Assembly (NCBI GenBank): GCA_028571685.1
Contig: CM053162.1
Location: 45,542,851-45,606,850, forward strand
Direction: 5' to 3'
DNA: 64,000 bases
Origin: Heterohyrax brucei
Lineage: Eukaryota > Chordata > Mammalia > Hyracoidea > Procaviidae
This document shows, piece after piece, positions 34,990-46,690 of the stretch. Position numbers and translations under genes: made by a program. Position 1 is the stretch's first letter. The number at the start of each line of letters is the position of its first letter. The notes under the pieces are model-generated. The model was not told the DNA's origin. It made no database searches and saw nothing but the letters and a program-made list of their open reading frames with translations.

Positions 34990-37900
34990 ATACACAAGTC
35001 TGTTTTTGAGATCTTATCGTAGAGGTCTCATACAGTATTTGTCCTTTTGTCGCTAAGACTACTTTCACTAAACATAATGTCTTCCAGTTGAAACCAGGTT
35101 AGGAGATGTTTCCTGGAATCATCGTTATTCCTTATCATTGTGTAGTGCTTCAATGATTCTTCTGTTGTTGGGCATCTGGGTTGATTCCATCTTTTTGCTA
35201 TCATGGACTATGCTGTGAGAAACATTCTTGTACATGTGTCCGTTGGTGTAAAAGGCCTTGATTCTGTAGGATATGTTCCAAGTAGTGGAATTACTGGGTC
35301 AAATGGTATATCAATATCCATTTTTTTAAGGAAATGCCAGATTGCTTTCGAAAGAGACTGGACCATTTTGCAACCCCACCAACAGTGTAGGAGGGTTCCA
35401 CTTTCTCCACAGCCTCTCCAGCATTTGTTGTTTTGTGTTTTTTAGATCATGGCCAACGTTGTTGGGGTGAGATGGTATCTAATTGTAGTCTTGATTTGAA
35501 TTTCTTTAATAACTAAAGATGATGAACACGTCCGCATGTGTTTTTTGGCTGCCTGGATCTCCTCGTTAGAGAACTATCTGTCCATCTCCTTTGACCATTG
35601 CTTAATTGGATGATTTATCTTCTTCTTCTTGATATTTTGTAATATCTTATAGATATGGAGATCAGGTGTCAGTCTGACATACAGCTGCCAAATATTTTTT
35701 CCCATTCTGTAGGTGTTCTTTTAATTCTATTAATAGTCTCTGGATGAGCTAAAGTGTTTGATTCTTAATAGTTTCTATTTATCTATTTTCTCTTCTGTTG
35801 ACTGTGGTTTGTTTGACAGATTTTGGAGTCTGTCCACATTGTGTACTAAAACCTCCATTGTTGTTCCTGCCTTTTCTTGGATGAGCTTTAGCGTTTTAGG
35901 TTTGATATTTAGGTCTTTTATCCAGCTGGAGATGGTTTTTGTATAAGGTGTACGATATGGATCTTGTTTCAGTTTCTTGCAGGTGGATATCCAATTTTCC
36001 CAGCACCATTTGTTGAAGATACTGTTTTTACCCCAGTTTAATGTCTTAGGGCCTTTGTTGAATATCAACTGTTCATAGGCAGATGGTGTCATCTCTGGGG
36101 TCTCAATTCTGTTCCACTCATCAATCTGTCTGTTCTTGTGCCAGTACCAGGCTGTTTTGACCACTGTGGCAGTGTAGTATGTTCTAAGGTCAGGTAATGA
36201 GAGGCTTCCCAGTGTGTTCTTCTTCTTTAGTATTACCTTACTTATCCGGGGCTTCTTCCCTTTCCAAACAAAATTGGTGATTTGTTTCTCCATCTCATTA
36301 ACAAATGATGCTGGAACTTGTACTAGGATTGCATTTTATAAGTAGATTGCTTTGGGTAAAATAGACATTTTCACAATGTTAAGTCTTCCTATCCATGAGC
36401 AGGGTAGGTTTTTCCATTTATCTAAGTCTCTCTTAGTTTCTTGTAGCAAGGGCTTGTAGTTCTCTTTGTAAAGGTCTGTTGTTTCTCTGGTTAGATTAAT
36501 TCCTAGGTACTTTATCTTCTTGCGGGCTATAGTAAATGGTATTGATTTGATGGTTTCTTCATTAACAGTCTCGTTGTTGGTATAAAGGAATCCTACTGAT
36601 TTACTTATGTTTATCTTGTATCCTGAGACTTTGCTAAACTCTTCTATCAGTTTGAGTAGTTTACTTATAGATTCTTTGGGATTCTCTGTATATACAATCA
36701 CATCATCTGCAAACTGGGAGATTTTAACTTTTTCTTTGCCAATGCCGATGCCCTTTACTTCTTGGTCTTGTCTAATTGCTCTGGCTAGAACTTCTAGCAC
36801 AATGTTGAATAAGAGAGGTGAAAGTGGGCATCCTTGTCTAGTTCCTGTTCTCAAGGGAAAGTCTTTTAGTCTCTCTCCATTCAGGATGACGTGGGCAATT
36901 GGCTTTGTATAAATGGCCCTCATTGCGTTGAGGAATTTTCCACCTATGACTATTTTGCTAAGAGTTTTTAGCATGAATGGGTGTTGGACTTTAGCAAATG
37001 CCTTTTCTGCATCAATGGACAAAATCAGGTGATTATTTCCTTTTGTGTTATTTATGTGGTTAATCATGTTAATTGTTTTTCTGATGTTGAACCAGCCTTG
37101 CACCCTGGTATGAATCCCACTTGGTCAGGATGGATTATTTTTTGGATATGTTGTTGTATTCTATTGGCAAGAATTTTGTTGAAGATCTTTGCATCTGGAT
37201 TCACAAGTGATATCGGTCTGTAGTTCTCCTTCTTTGTTGGGTCTTTTCCTGGCTCTGGTATCAGAGTAATGCTGGCTTCATAGAATGAGTCTGGGAGTAC
37301 TTCATCCCTTTCTATACTGTGAAATAGTCTCAGTGGTATTGGAGATAACTCTTCTCGAAAAGCTTGGTAGAATTCTGCAGTGAAGCCATCTGGGCCTAGG
37401 CTTTTTTTCGTTGGCAGTGTTTTGATGACATTTTCAATCTCTTCCTTTGTAATGGGTTTATTAAGTTGTTCTGCTTCACATTGTGATAATTTAGGTAGCT
37501 GGGATGAGTCAAGGAATTTGTCCATTTCCTCTAGGTTTTCAAATGTGTTAGAGTATAGTCTTTCATAGTATTCTGTTATGATATTTTTGATTTCTGTTGG
37601 ATGTGTTGTGACCACTTCTCTCTCATTTCTAATTTCGGTTATTTGTTTCCTTTCCTGCTTTTCTTTAGTAAGTTTAGCCAGTGGTTAGTCAATTTTGTTG
37701 ACCTTTCCAAAAAACCAGCTTTTGGCCTTTTCCATTTTTTCAATTGTTTTTCTATTCTCTAATTCATTTAGCTCTGCTCTAATCTCTATGATCTGTTTTC
37801 TTCTGTTGCCTGAGGGGTTCCTCTGTTGCTCTCTCTACTTGTTCAAGCTGTAGGGTTAGTTCCTTGATTCGGTTTCTTTCTTCCTTCAAGCTGTGTGCAT

Positions 37901-38786
37901 TTATGGAGACAAACAGACCTCTGAGCACTGCTTTGGCTGTATCCCATAGGTTCTGGTAGGAAGTGTTTTCATTCTCATTGGAATCCATGAATTGCTTTAT
38001 TTCATCCTTGATTTCTTCTATAACCCATGGTTTTTTGAGCAAGATGTTCAGTTTCTAAGAGTTCCACTTTCTATGTATTTTTTTCTGCTATTGATTTTGA
38101 CTTTTATGGCTTTATGATCTGAGAAGATGCTTTGCAGTAATTCAATGGTATGGATTTTGTTGAGAATTGCATTATGTGCTAACACATGGTCAATTTTGGA
38201 GAATGTTCCACGTGCACTGGAGAAGAAGGTATAGTTGTCTGCTGATGGGTGGAAAGTTCTGTATATATCAATCAGGTTTAGTTGGTTAATTGTGGCAGAG
38301 AGGTCTTCTGTGTCTTTACTGAGCTTTTTTCTAGATGATCTGTCCAGTACTGAGAGTGAAGTGTTGAAGTCTCCCACTATTATTGTGGAGTCATCTGACT
38401 CTTTTTTAAGTGTAATCAGTGTTTCTTAGATGTACTTAGGTGCTTTGATATTAGGTGCATAACTATTTAATATAGTTAAGTCTTGCCTGTGTACTGAACC
38501 TTTCAGGAATAGTGTCCATCTTTGTCCACGATGGTGGATTTTACATTAAAATTCATTTTGTCAGAGATTAGAATTGCCACACCTGCTCTTCTTTGTTCAT
38601 TGTTAGTTTGATATATATTCTTCCATCCTTTAATTTTTAATTTGTTCCTACCTTTAGGTCTCAAGTGAGTTTCTTGGATGGGTCATGTCTTTTGATCCAA
38701 GATGTCACTTGATGTCTCTTTACTGGAGCATTCAGTCCATTCCCATTCAATGTAATTATTGATAGGTATGTGTTCAGTGCTGCCAT
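34990..38786 (-). pseudogene. L1-b ORF2, broken but largely readable
   Basis: ATG at 38,786. Endonuclease pieces at 38,048-38,377 (SKIDHVLAHNAILN, SDHKAIKVKI) and the linker at 37,779-38,042. Reverse transcriptase in two open runs: 37,064-37,615 ([20 protein letters not shown]) and 36,336-37,103 (255 codons, with [16 protein letters not shown] and the catalytic QFADDVIVY). C-terminal part 35,775-36,293. A frameshift at about 37,085 and a few stops break it. The RT core is better preserved than in L1-a. Confidence 0.85.
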
Positions 38787-39229
38787 TGTGATATGTTTAT
38801 TTTTGTGTTGATGTTTTCTCTGTTGTTCTTACTAGTCTGTTCTGGGACATTCTTTTTTGTGAGTTGATTTTTCACCTTTCTCAGAGCTGGTTTTGTAGTT
38901 GTTGAGACTTGCGTGTTACGTTTCTTGAAATAGTATGATACATCTTTGTGTGCTTTACAGCTGCCGCTGTAATCCCCCTTAATAAACTATATATAAACCC
39001 AATTTTTATTACTACCAGTCTTATCATCATCCTCTCCATCTGGAAGGACTATAACGACTGTAGTACATCTCTCTTTTTAATATGATCGCACCATAGTTTT
39101 CATGATGATCACGGACTGCCTCTTTTAGTATTAAAGCTGTGATTGACTCTGGAGCCTTCCCTAACTGACTAGAGTTTTGAATAATGTGTCATTCTAAAAT
39201 ATAAAGTTAGTGGTTTCATTCTTCTAAGC

Positions 39230-40165
39230 CAGAGCCAAGAACTTCTCGCAGTATTTCTTGTGGTTTTGGTTTGGTTTTTATAAAATCTCTGAATTTCTGT
39301 TTATCTTGGAATGTCTTCACTTCATTTTTGTATTTGAAAGATAGTTTAGCAGGATATATAATTCTTGGTTGGAAGTTCTTCTCCTTCAAGGCTTTGAATG
39401 TGTCACGCCACTGTCTCCATGCCAGCATGGTTTCTGCTGAGAAATCTGACGAGAGCCTACAGGGTTTCCCTCTGAATGTTAGCTTTGGTTTGAGTCTTGC
39501 TGCCTTTAAGAGTTACTGCTTATGTTTCATTTTGTTAAGCTTGATTAGAATATGTCTTGGAGTCTTTCTTTTGAGATGTATATCGGGTAGTGTATGATAT
39601 GATCTGAGATGTCTATATTCTCTTCCTTCATGATTTCTGGGAAGTTTTCTGTCAGCAGCTCAGCAACAACTCTCTCTGTGTTCTCAGGTTTCTCACCCTG
39701 TTCAGGGACTCCAATTAATCGAAGGTTGTTCCTCGTAGTCGAGTCCCACACGCTTCTTAATGCTTCTTCATTTTTCTTGTTTCTGTTTTCTGATTTCTGC
39801 TTATAGACGCTGGCATCAGTAGCTCTGTCTTCCAAATCAGAAATTCTTTTTTCCGTTTGTTCCATTCTGTTGTCTTAGCTTCACATTGAAGTTTCTATGT
39901 CTTTGATTTTGTTCTTGATCTGTTGGATTTCAGAGTACTGGTGTTCCATCAGATCAAACAGCTTGTTTAATTTTTCCTTTTGTTCTGCTGCGTTTTGTAT
40001 AAGGTCTATAAGGGCTCTGTATATAATCATTTTGTATTCACTTTCTGATGCTTTCATAAAAATTTCTTCATCTGGAAAATTCCTTGGTTGTTTTGTTTCG
40101 GAGCCTTCTGAAGCCATGGGTGATTTCTTGTATGCCACAAATGTCTGTTGCTTTTTGGGTCCCAT
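39230..40165 (-). pseudogene. L1-b ORF1, broken
   Basis: ATG at 40,165 (M-G-P-K-K-Q-Q). Coiled-coil part up to 39,881, continuing in 39,545-39,865 (TEKRISDLEDRATDASVYKQ, then ENTERVVAELLTENFPEIMK) and 39,216-39,428 at the C-terminus (NFQPRIIYPAKLSFKYKNEV). The N-terminal frame stays open 28 codons upstream, across the 5'UTR junction, without an ATG that I could confirm. Interrupted by stops near 39,880 and 39,545. Confidence 0.78.
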
Positions 40166-40402
40166 GGGAGTAAGTAGAGGCTTCAGTCCATGAGAGCCAG
40201 GGTTACCCAGGAGCTGAAGTCGGCAAAAGAGACAAGGTTTTTCAGTCAGTGGTATGAAGTCCAAATTAACAGCCCTGTGCCATGTCCTGGGGCTGACTAG
40301 GTGATCAGAAGGCTCTGTTTGATTCTCAATTGAGGTCTTAGTCTCCAGAGGGATATAGGGAGACGTGTGCTTAGTCTGCCATGTTGACTCTGCCCCCCCA
40401 TA
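40166..40402 (-). promoter_or_regulatory. L1-b shortened 5'UTR
   Basis: 237 bp. 40,181-40,402 aligns with the distal 219 bp of the L1-a 5'UTR (23,525-23,743), and 40,166-40,180 aligns with the 15 bp next to the L1-a ORF1 ATG (22,747-22,761). The internal promoter would therefore lack most of its downstream half. Confidence 0.75.
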
Positions 40403-40438
40403 GTATTTCTGTTAGAATAGTAGCAGATGACTAAAACA
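40403..40438 (+). mobile_element. MaLR-type LTR, right part
   Basis: The last 36 bp of the LTR begun at 33,542. Its first eight bases (gtatttct) repeat the end of the left part at 34,005-34,012 and form the L1-b target duplication. Confidence 0.85.
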
Positions 40439-43400
40439 TGAATCCCCCAAAATAAATCAAAGCTAAAACACTAAAAATAGAGATTTCAGTATGTAAATGA
40501 TGACAAAATTATACTAAAAGAGGGAAAAATTAATGCATTAATAGATCTTTCAGATGGAGAAGAAGTCAAGGGGATACAAAGAAATTAAAGATTTAAAATT
40601 TAGAACATTAGGAGTAAACATCAAGGTAACCACAAAGGAAATTAACAATCCTACACAGTAAAACAGGAAACAAAATCAACAAGTCTATGCAGATATAAAA
40701 CCAACAACTGTGAAAAGGATGAAAAAATCCATAAGGAAAAATGACTTAGTACAGAAAACGAAATGAAACAAAGAAACTGTCAACAACACACAAAAAAGGC
40801 ATCAAAATGACAGCACTAAACTCATACCTATCAATAATTACAATGAATGTAAATGTGTTAAATGCGCCAATAAACAGACAGAGTAATAGGGCGGATAAAA
40901 TGGCACAATGTGTTTACACGCTGCTTACAAGAAACATACCTTAGATTCAAAGATAAAAACAAACTAACACTCAAACAATAGACAAATATATGCCAAGCTA
41001 ACAACATCCACTAAAGGGCAGGAGTAGCAATATTAGTGTCCCATAAAAATAGACTTTAAAGTAAAATCCACCACAGTAGACAAGGAAGGTCCCTACATAT
41101 TTCTTAAGGAGAGAATATATCTGGAGGACATAACCATATTGAACATTTATACACCCACTGACAGAGCTTTTAAATATATCAAACAAACTCTAAAATCACT
41201 GAAAAGGGAGACAGACAGCACTACAATAACAGTGGGAGACTTCAACACACCACCTTCAGTGATAGACAGAACATCTAGAATGAAAATCAGTGAATACACA
41301 GAAGATCTGAATGCTATAATCAACCGATTCTGTCCCATAGACATTTGCAGAACACTCCACCAAAAAGCAGACAAGAATATCTACTTCTCCAATACACATG
41401 GAACATTCTCCAGAATAGACCACATTATCAAGTCACAAAGCAAATCTTAACAAAATCAGAAGCATTGAAATACTTCTCAGACCATCTTCTCAGACCATAA
41501 AGCCATAAAAGTCAAAACCAACACTGCAAAAAGCAAGAATTAAAAAAAAAAAAATTGGAAACTGAACACCTTGTTCAAAAACTTCTTGGTTATACAAGAA
41601 ATAAAGCATGGACTAAAGAAACTCATAGAATCAAATGAGAATGAAAATACATCCTACCAGAACACATAGGACACAGTAAAAGCAGTACTCAGAGATCAGT
41701 TTATCTAAATCCAAAAAAGAACAAAGGACCAAATGAAGGAATTAACCTTACAACTCAAAGAGAGAGCAACAAAGGAACTCCTCAAGCATCAGAGGGGTAA
41801 AATTAGACAAAAAAAATTAGAGTAGAACTAAATGAGAGAATAGAAAAACAATCGAAAGAGTTAAGATCAAAAACTGGTTTTTTGAAAACATAAGCAAAAT
41901 TGCTAAACCACTGGAGAAAATGACAAAAGAGAAACAGAACAGGAAGCAAATAACTTGAATAAAAAATGAGATGGGTGATATCACAACAGATGCAATTGAA
42001 ATTAAAAGAATCTTAACAAAACACTATGAAAATACATACTCTAATAAATTCAAAAATCTAGAGGAAATAGACAATTTCTAGAAACACACTATGTATCAAA
42101 ACTAACACCAACAGAAGTAGAACTTAATAAACCTATCACAAAAGGATAGATTGAAAAAGTAATTTAAAAATTCCCAATCAAAAGAAATTCTGTCCCAGAC
42201 GGCTTTACTGAAAAAGTCTACCAAACTTTTAGAGAAGAGTAACATCACGATTACTAAAGGTATTCTAGAGCATAGAAAATAACGGAATATTCCCAAATTT
42301 ATTCTATGAAGCCAGCATAGCCCTGATACCAAAACTGGGTAAAGATATCACAAAGAAGAATAATGACAGAGCAGTATCCTTCATGAACTTAGATGCAAAA
42401 ATGCTCAACAAAATTCTAGACAGTTGAATTCAAAAACATATCAAAAAATAATTTACGATGACCAAGGGGAATTCATACCATGGATGCAGGGATAGTTCAA
42501 TATTAGAAAACAATTAATTTGGTCAACCATGTATTACAACAAAAGATAAGAACCACTTGATTTTTACCAATTGATGTAGAAAAGGCATTTGACAAAGTTG
42601 AATACCCATTCATGCTAAAAACTCTCAGCGGAATAGAAAGAGAAGGGAAATTCCTCAACATAATAAGAGGCATCTATGCAAAGTCAACAGCCAGTATCAT
42701 CCTAAATGGAGAGGGATTGAAAATACTCTCCTTGAGAAAAGGAACCAGACAAGGATGCCTGTTGTTATGACTTTTATTCAACAGTGTGCTGGAGGTTCTA
42801 GTCAGAGCAAGATAGAGAAATAAAAGGCATTCAAATTAATAAGGAAGAAGTATCTCTATTTGCAGATGATATGACTTTATACACAGAAAACCCTAAAGAG
42901 CCCACCCCCCCCCAAAAAAAACATACAAACAAACAAAAAAACTACTGGAACTAATAGAAGAGTTCAGCAAAGTATCAGGATATAAGATAAACAAATAAAT
43001 CAGTGAGATTCCTTTACTCCAACAAAGAGACCATCAAAATGGAAATCACCAAAACATTAACATTTACAATAGCCCCCAAGAAGACAAAACACTTAGGAAT
43101 AAATCTAATCAGAGATGTCAAAAGACCTCTACAAAGAAAATTACAAGACTCCACTGCAAGAAATCAAAAGAGACCTACGTAAATGGAGAAATCTACCTTG
43201 TTCATAAAAATGTCTATTCTTTCCAAAGCTATCTATAGATACAGTGCAATCCCCATACAAATTCTGGTGTCATATTTTAGTGAGATGGAGAAAGAAATCA
43301 CCAACTTCATAGGGAAAGCAAAGAAACTCTTGATAAGTAAAGCATTACTTAAGAAGAAGAACAAAGTGGGAGGCCTCAGATTTTAGAACCTATTACACTG

Positions 43401-43496
43401 CCAAGGCAGTCAAAACAGTGTGGTACTGGTAAAACAACTACACCAAAAACAAATACATAGACCAATAGAACACAGTAGAGAATCCAGATAAAACAT
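40439..43496 (+). mobile_element. L1-c inter-ORF region and ORF2 first part
   Basis: L1-c resumes after the LTR. The ORF2 ATG at 40,807 is followed by the usual N-terminus. The rest covers endonuclease, reverse transcriptase and part of the C-terminal domain, ending at the second LTR. Confidence 0.75.
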
Positions 43497-43978
43497 TGTC
43501 ATGGATTGAACGGTGTTCCCCTGGAACTCTATGCAGCAATTTAGCTAGACCATGATTCCGGGTGTTGTGTGATAGTCTTCCATGTTATAAATCATGCCTG
43601 TATGATGTCAATGAGGGTGGATGGGCAGCAGTTGTATTGGCGGCACAAGACTCAATGCATAAGATTGTTTTATGTCTTGAGGCAGTCTCATGAGACATAA
43701 AGGAAAGAAGCTGGCAGAGTGGTTTGGGGATCTCATATTATTAAGAAGGTGTGCCATCCTGTGGAAAGAACCAGAGTCCTTGAGCCTCAGAAGCTTCCAG
43801 TACAGGGGAAGATGGATGACAAGGACCATCTTCCAGATCTAGCAAAGAAAGCCTTGTTCTAGACCTGATACTCTAAACTAGGACTTTGAGCCTACTAACT
43901 GTGACAAAATAAAATTTCTCTTTTTAAAGCCATCTACTTGTGGTATTTCTGTTAAAGCAGCATTAGCTGACTAAGACA
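43497..43978 (+). mobile_element. MaLR-type solo LTR with perfect TSD
   Basis: TGTCATGGATTGAACGGTG ... 'gcattagctgactaagaca'. Exact 5-bp target duplication aacat (43,492-43,496 and 43,979-43,983) proves the ends and fits ERVL-class integration. AATAAA at 'caaaataaaatttctc'. Confidence 0.92.
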
Positions 43979-44702
43979 AACATCATCCATCTATGAGCAG
44001 CTGATATTTGACAAAGGTCCAAAGCTGATGAACTCAGAAACAAAACAGTCTCTTCAACAAAATGGTATTGGCACAACTAGATATCCAATTATGAAAAACC
44101 AAAATGAGACCCATATCTCACACCATACACAAAACTAACTCAAAATAAATCAAATATCTAAATGTAAAATCTAAACCAATAAAGATCATGGAAGGAAAAA
44201 TGGGTGCTGTGCTGGCAGTCCTAATATACAGGATAAACAAACTCCAATATATTACTAACAATGCACAAACACCAGCAGAGAAAACAGACAAAAGGCAACT
44301 CTTAAAAAGGAAATGGTTATATTCACCCAATGACTTTACCCAAAGTAAAAAGACTACCTACAGACTGGTAAAAAAAAAAAAAAAAATGACAACCAAGAAT
44401 CTGATTGGTATCTAACCTCCATAATCTACAAAGTACTGCAAAATATCAACAAGAACAAGACAAACAACCCAATTAAAACACGGACAAAGGATATGAACAG
44501 GCACTTCACCATAGAAGACACGCAGGCAACTAATAGATACATGAGGAAATGCTCACAATCATTAGGCATTAAAGAAATTCAAATCAAAACAACAATGAGA
44601 TATCGTCACACATCAACAAGGCTGGCACTAATCCCCAAAAGACAAAACAATAAATCAATGTAGAGATTGTGGAGAGATTGGAACTCTTCCACATTGCTGG
44701 TA

Positions 44703-44860
44703 AAATCAAAACAAAACCCACTGCTGTTGAGTAGATTCCAACTCATCTCAACCCTGTAGGACACAATAGAACTGCCCCAAGGAGTTTCCAAGGAGCACCT
44801 GGTAGACCTGAACTGCTGACCTTTTGGTTAGCAGATGTAGCACTATGCCACCAATGTAAA
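44703..44860 (-). mobile_element. AfroSINE (antisense) in L1-c
   Basis: 'ccactgctgttgagtagatt', 'aggagcacctggtagacctg' and 'accttttggttagcagatgt'. Interrupts the L1-c ORF2 C-terminal region. Confidence 0.87.
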
Positions 44861-45245
44861 ACAACACAACTACTTTGGAAATTGATTTGGCACTGTCTTA
44901 AAAACCTAGAAATAGAAAAACCATATGATCCAGCAATTCTACTGCTTGGAATATGTCCTAGAGAAACAAGGCTGTCATACCAATAGACACACGCACGCTA
45001 GTGTTTATTGCAGCACTGTCTACAAAAGCAAAAACATACAATCAACCTAGGTACCCAAACTATGGTATCTTTAATACATGCAATAATAAAGAACAACAAT
45101 GATCTTGGGAAACGTGATATCATGAAGTCACGTGGAAGACACATGCTGTATGAAATCAGTTGATAAAGAACAGATGTATGAGACCACTATTATAAGGACT
45201 CAGGAATAGGTTTAAACACTGAAGAAAATAATCTTTGATGGTTAT

Positions 45246-45738
45246 TGTGGGCAACATGACCACAGACGGAGCTGTGAGCAACTTGACCATGGTTAGGGCA
45301 AATACTGCTGTCTGGGTGCACAGCTTGTGAGTCTGGAATGAATTAATACAGAACAGCCACGAATGGTTGGAATGCACGACACCAGACCCTTGTAAACGAT
45401 GGGTCTGGCCTGCTGAATGTGACCTTGGTACCCTGCCCAGGCCTAAGCACTTTACCTCCTGGAGAGGTGAATTCACCTGAGAAGTGGCCTTTGTTATGTT
45501 AGTTAGACAGGAAGACACCCATTTACTTTGTGATGAACTGCCCATAACTTATCCAAATTAATGCCTGCTTTATTGCACATACACCTGCTTTGTTCAGTAA
45601 ATAAAAGGGAGCTGTCTGATGCCTGAGTTGTTGCTGAGGTGTCAAGAGATATTCCCTCCTCACCACCAGTGTTTCCTGTGTGGCCTTATTCATCTGCACT
45701 GATCAGCCACGGGCAATACAGACCCGCAGAACTCAGCA
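45246..45738 (+). mobile_element. Unrelated solo LTR (493 bp)
   Basis: TGTGGGCAACATGACC ... GAACTCAGCA with TG...CA ends and an exact 5-bp duplication gttat (45,241-45,245 and 45,739-45,743). The adjoining sixth base differs (g/a), so a decayed 6-bp duplication is possible. AATAAA at 45,600-45,605 is followed by a stretch compatible with a poly-A site. It is neither the MaLR-type LTR nor the betaretroviral LTR at 54.5 kb. Inserted in the L1-c 3'UTR. Confidence 0.85.
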
Positions 45739-46690
45739 GTTATAAGAGACGGTTCAGGGACAGGTATTGATGGATGAGACAGCAGATAGGAACAGGGTTT
45801 AATGAGGAAGGTGACAGCACATAGCAGAAGAGAGATTAATACTGCTGGACTACACCAAGAGGCAAAAGGTTTCCTAAATACAAGTCAAGATTTTGAAGGT
45901 TAGAGTAGCAGGTGCAAAGGTCTGCTGACCACAGTCTTACGTGACATCTAAGTCAACTGACATAACTTTTTTCTTTTTTTTAAGAAAATATTCTATATCC
46001 CATTTTGGTGAGCGGATCCTAAAAGCTAGCAAGCTGCCACCTAAACAGCATCAATTGGTTCCAATTGTCCTGAAGCAGAGGAGAAAAAGGGCATCAAAGA
46101 CATGAGAAAAACATGAACCCAGGATATCAAAAGTCCCATATGAGTGGAAGACTACCTCAGCATAAGACCAGAAGAACTAGATGGTACCCCAACACCACCA
46201 ACTACCATCCCAACAGGGAACAGAACGTAAAGTCCCTATCACGAGAGAAATGGGGTTGCAGATCTAGAACTCTCTTAAAAGATCAGACTTGATGGTCCCA
46301 CATACTGGGGCTTTTCCTGTGAACATAGTGCCTGTACTCACTGCTAGCCCAGAGCTGAAACCAGTACTGAAGCCAGCTCTCCAGATAAAATTTGAACTTG
46401 ACTGTAAAACACTGAGTGACGATGGTAAAAGTGTGTGCTTCTTGGCTTAAATACATACGTGAGGCTATGAGACCAGCTGCTCTTTAGAGGCGAGATGGGA
46501 GTGTGAGAAGGAGAGGATGGGAATTGGTTAAATGATGGGAAGTACATGGTGGAAATGAGGAGTATGCCGTCACAGGTGGAAAAGCAGCTAGAGTTGCATA
46601 GTAGCATGTGTGGGGCAAACTGAGTTGGACTGTAAAGTTTCACTTAAAGCACAGTAACATACTTCTAAAAATTTTAAAAATGTGTTTATG

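Larger units (their letters stand above)
34013..40402 (-). mobile_element. Near-complete L1 (L1-b) lacking a 5'UTR block
   Basis: Antisense L1 of 6.39 kb, closely related to L1-a throughout: 3'UTR from 34,013, ORF2 about 34,990-38,786, ORF1 about 39,230-40,165, 5'UTR 40,166-40,402. The 5' end (GGGGGGGCAGAGTCAACATG on the minus strand) corresponds to the true L1-a start, so it is not 5'-truncated; yet the 5'UTR is only 237 bp because a 763-bp block is missing at 40,180/40,181 (see findings). gtatttct flanks it as a short target duplication (34,005-34,012, 40,403-40,410). Confidence 0.9.
40807..45130 (+). pseudogene. L1-c ORF2, degraded
   Basis: Starts ATGACAGCACTAAACTC. The endonuclease part at 41,139-41,450 reads VGDFNTPPSVIDRTSR and FSRIDHII; RT sequence at about 42,540-42,900 includes 'gatgtagaaaaggcatttga', 'aaaggaaccagacaaggatg' and 'ttatttgcagatgatatgac' (the catalytic box region). 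A homopolymer block at 42,900-42,945 is a local expansion. Many stops. Interrupted by the LTR at 43,497 and the SINE at 44,703. Confidence 0.75.
31930..46690 (+). mobile_element. Old L1 (L1-c), plus strand, heavily interrupted
   Basis: One old L1 reads in order across 14.8 kb: 5'UTR about 31,930-32,567, ORF1 32,568 to about 33,470, ORF2 from 40,807 to about 45,130, and 3'UTR to about 46,690 ('gatggtaccccaacaccacc', 'ttgatggtcccacatactgg'). It is broken by a MaLR-type LTR (33,542, itself split by L1-b), a second MaLR-type LTR (43,497-43,978), an antisense SINE (44,703-44,860) and an unrelated solo LTR (45,246-45,738). The ordering gives a relative age series. L1-c diverges much more from L1-a than L1-b does. 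Confidence 0.8.
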
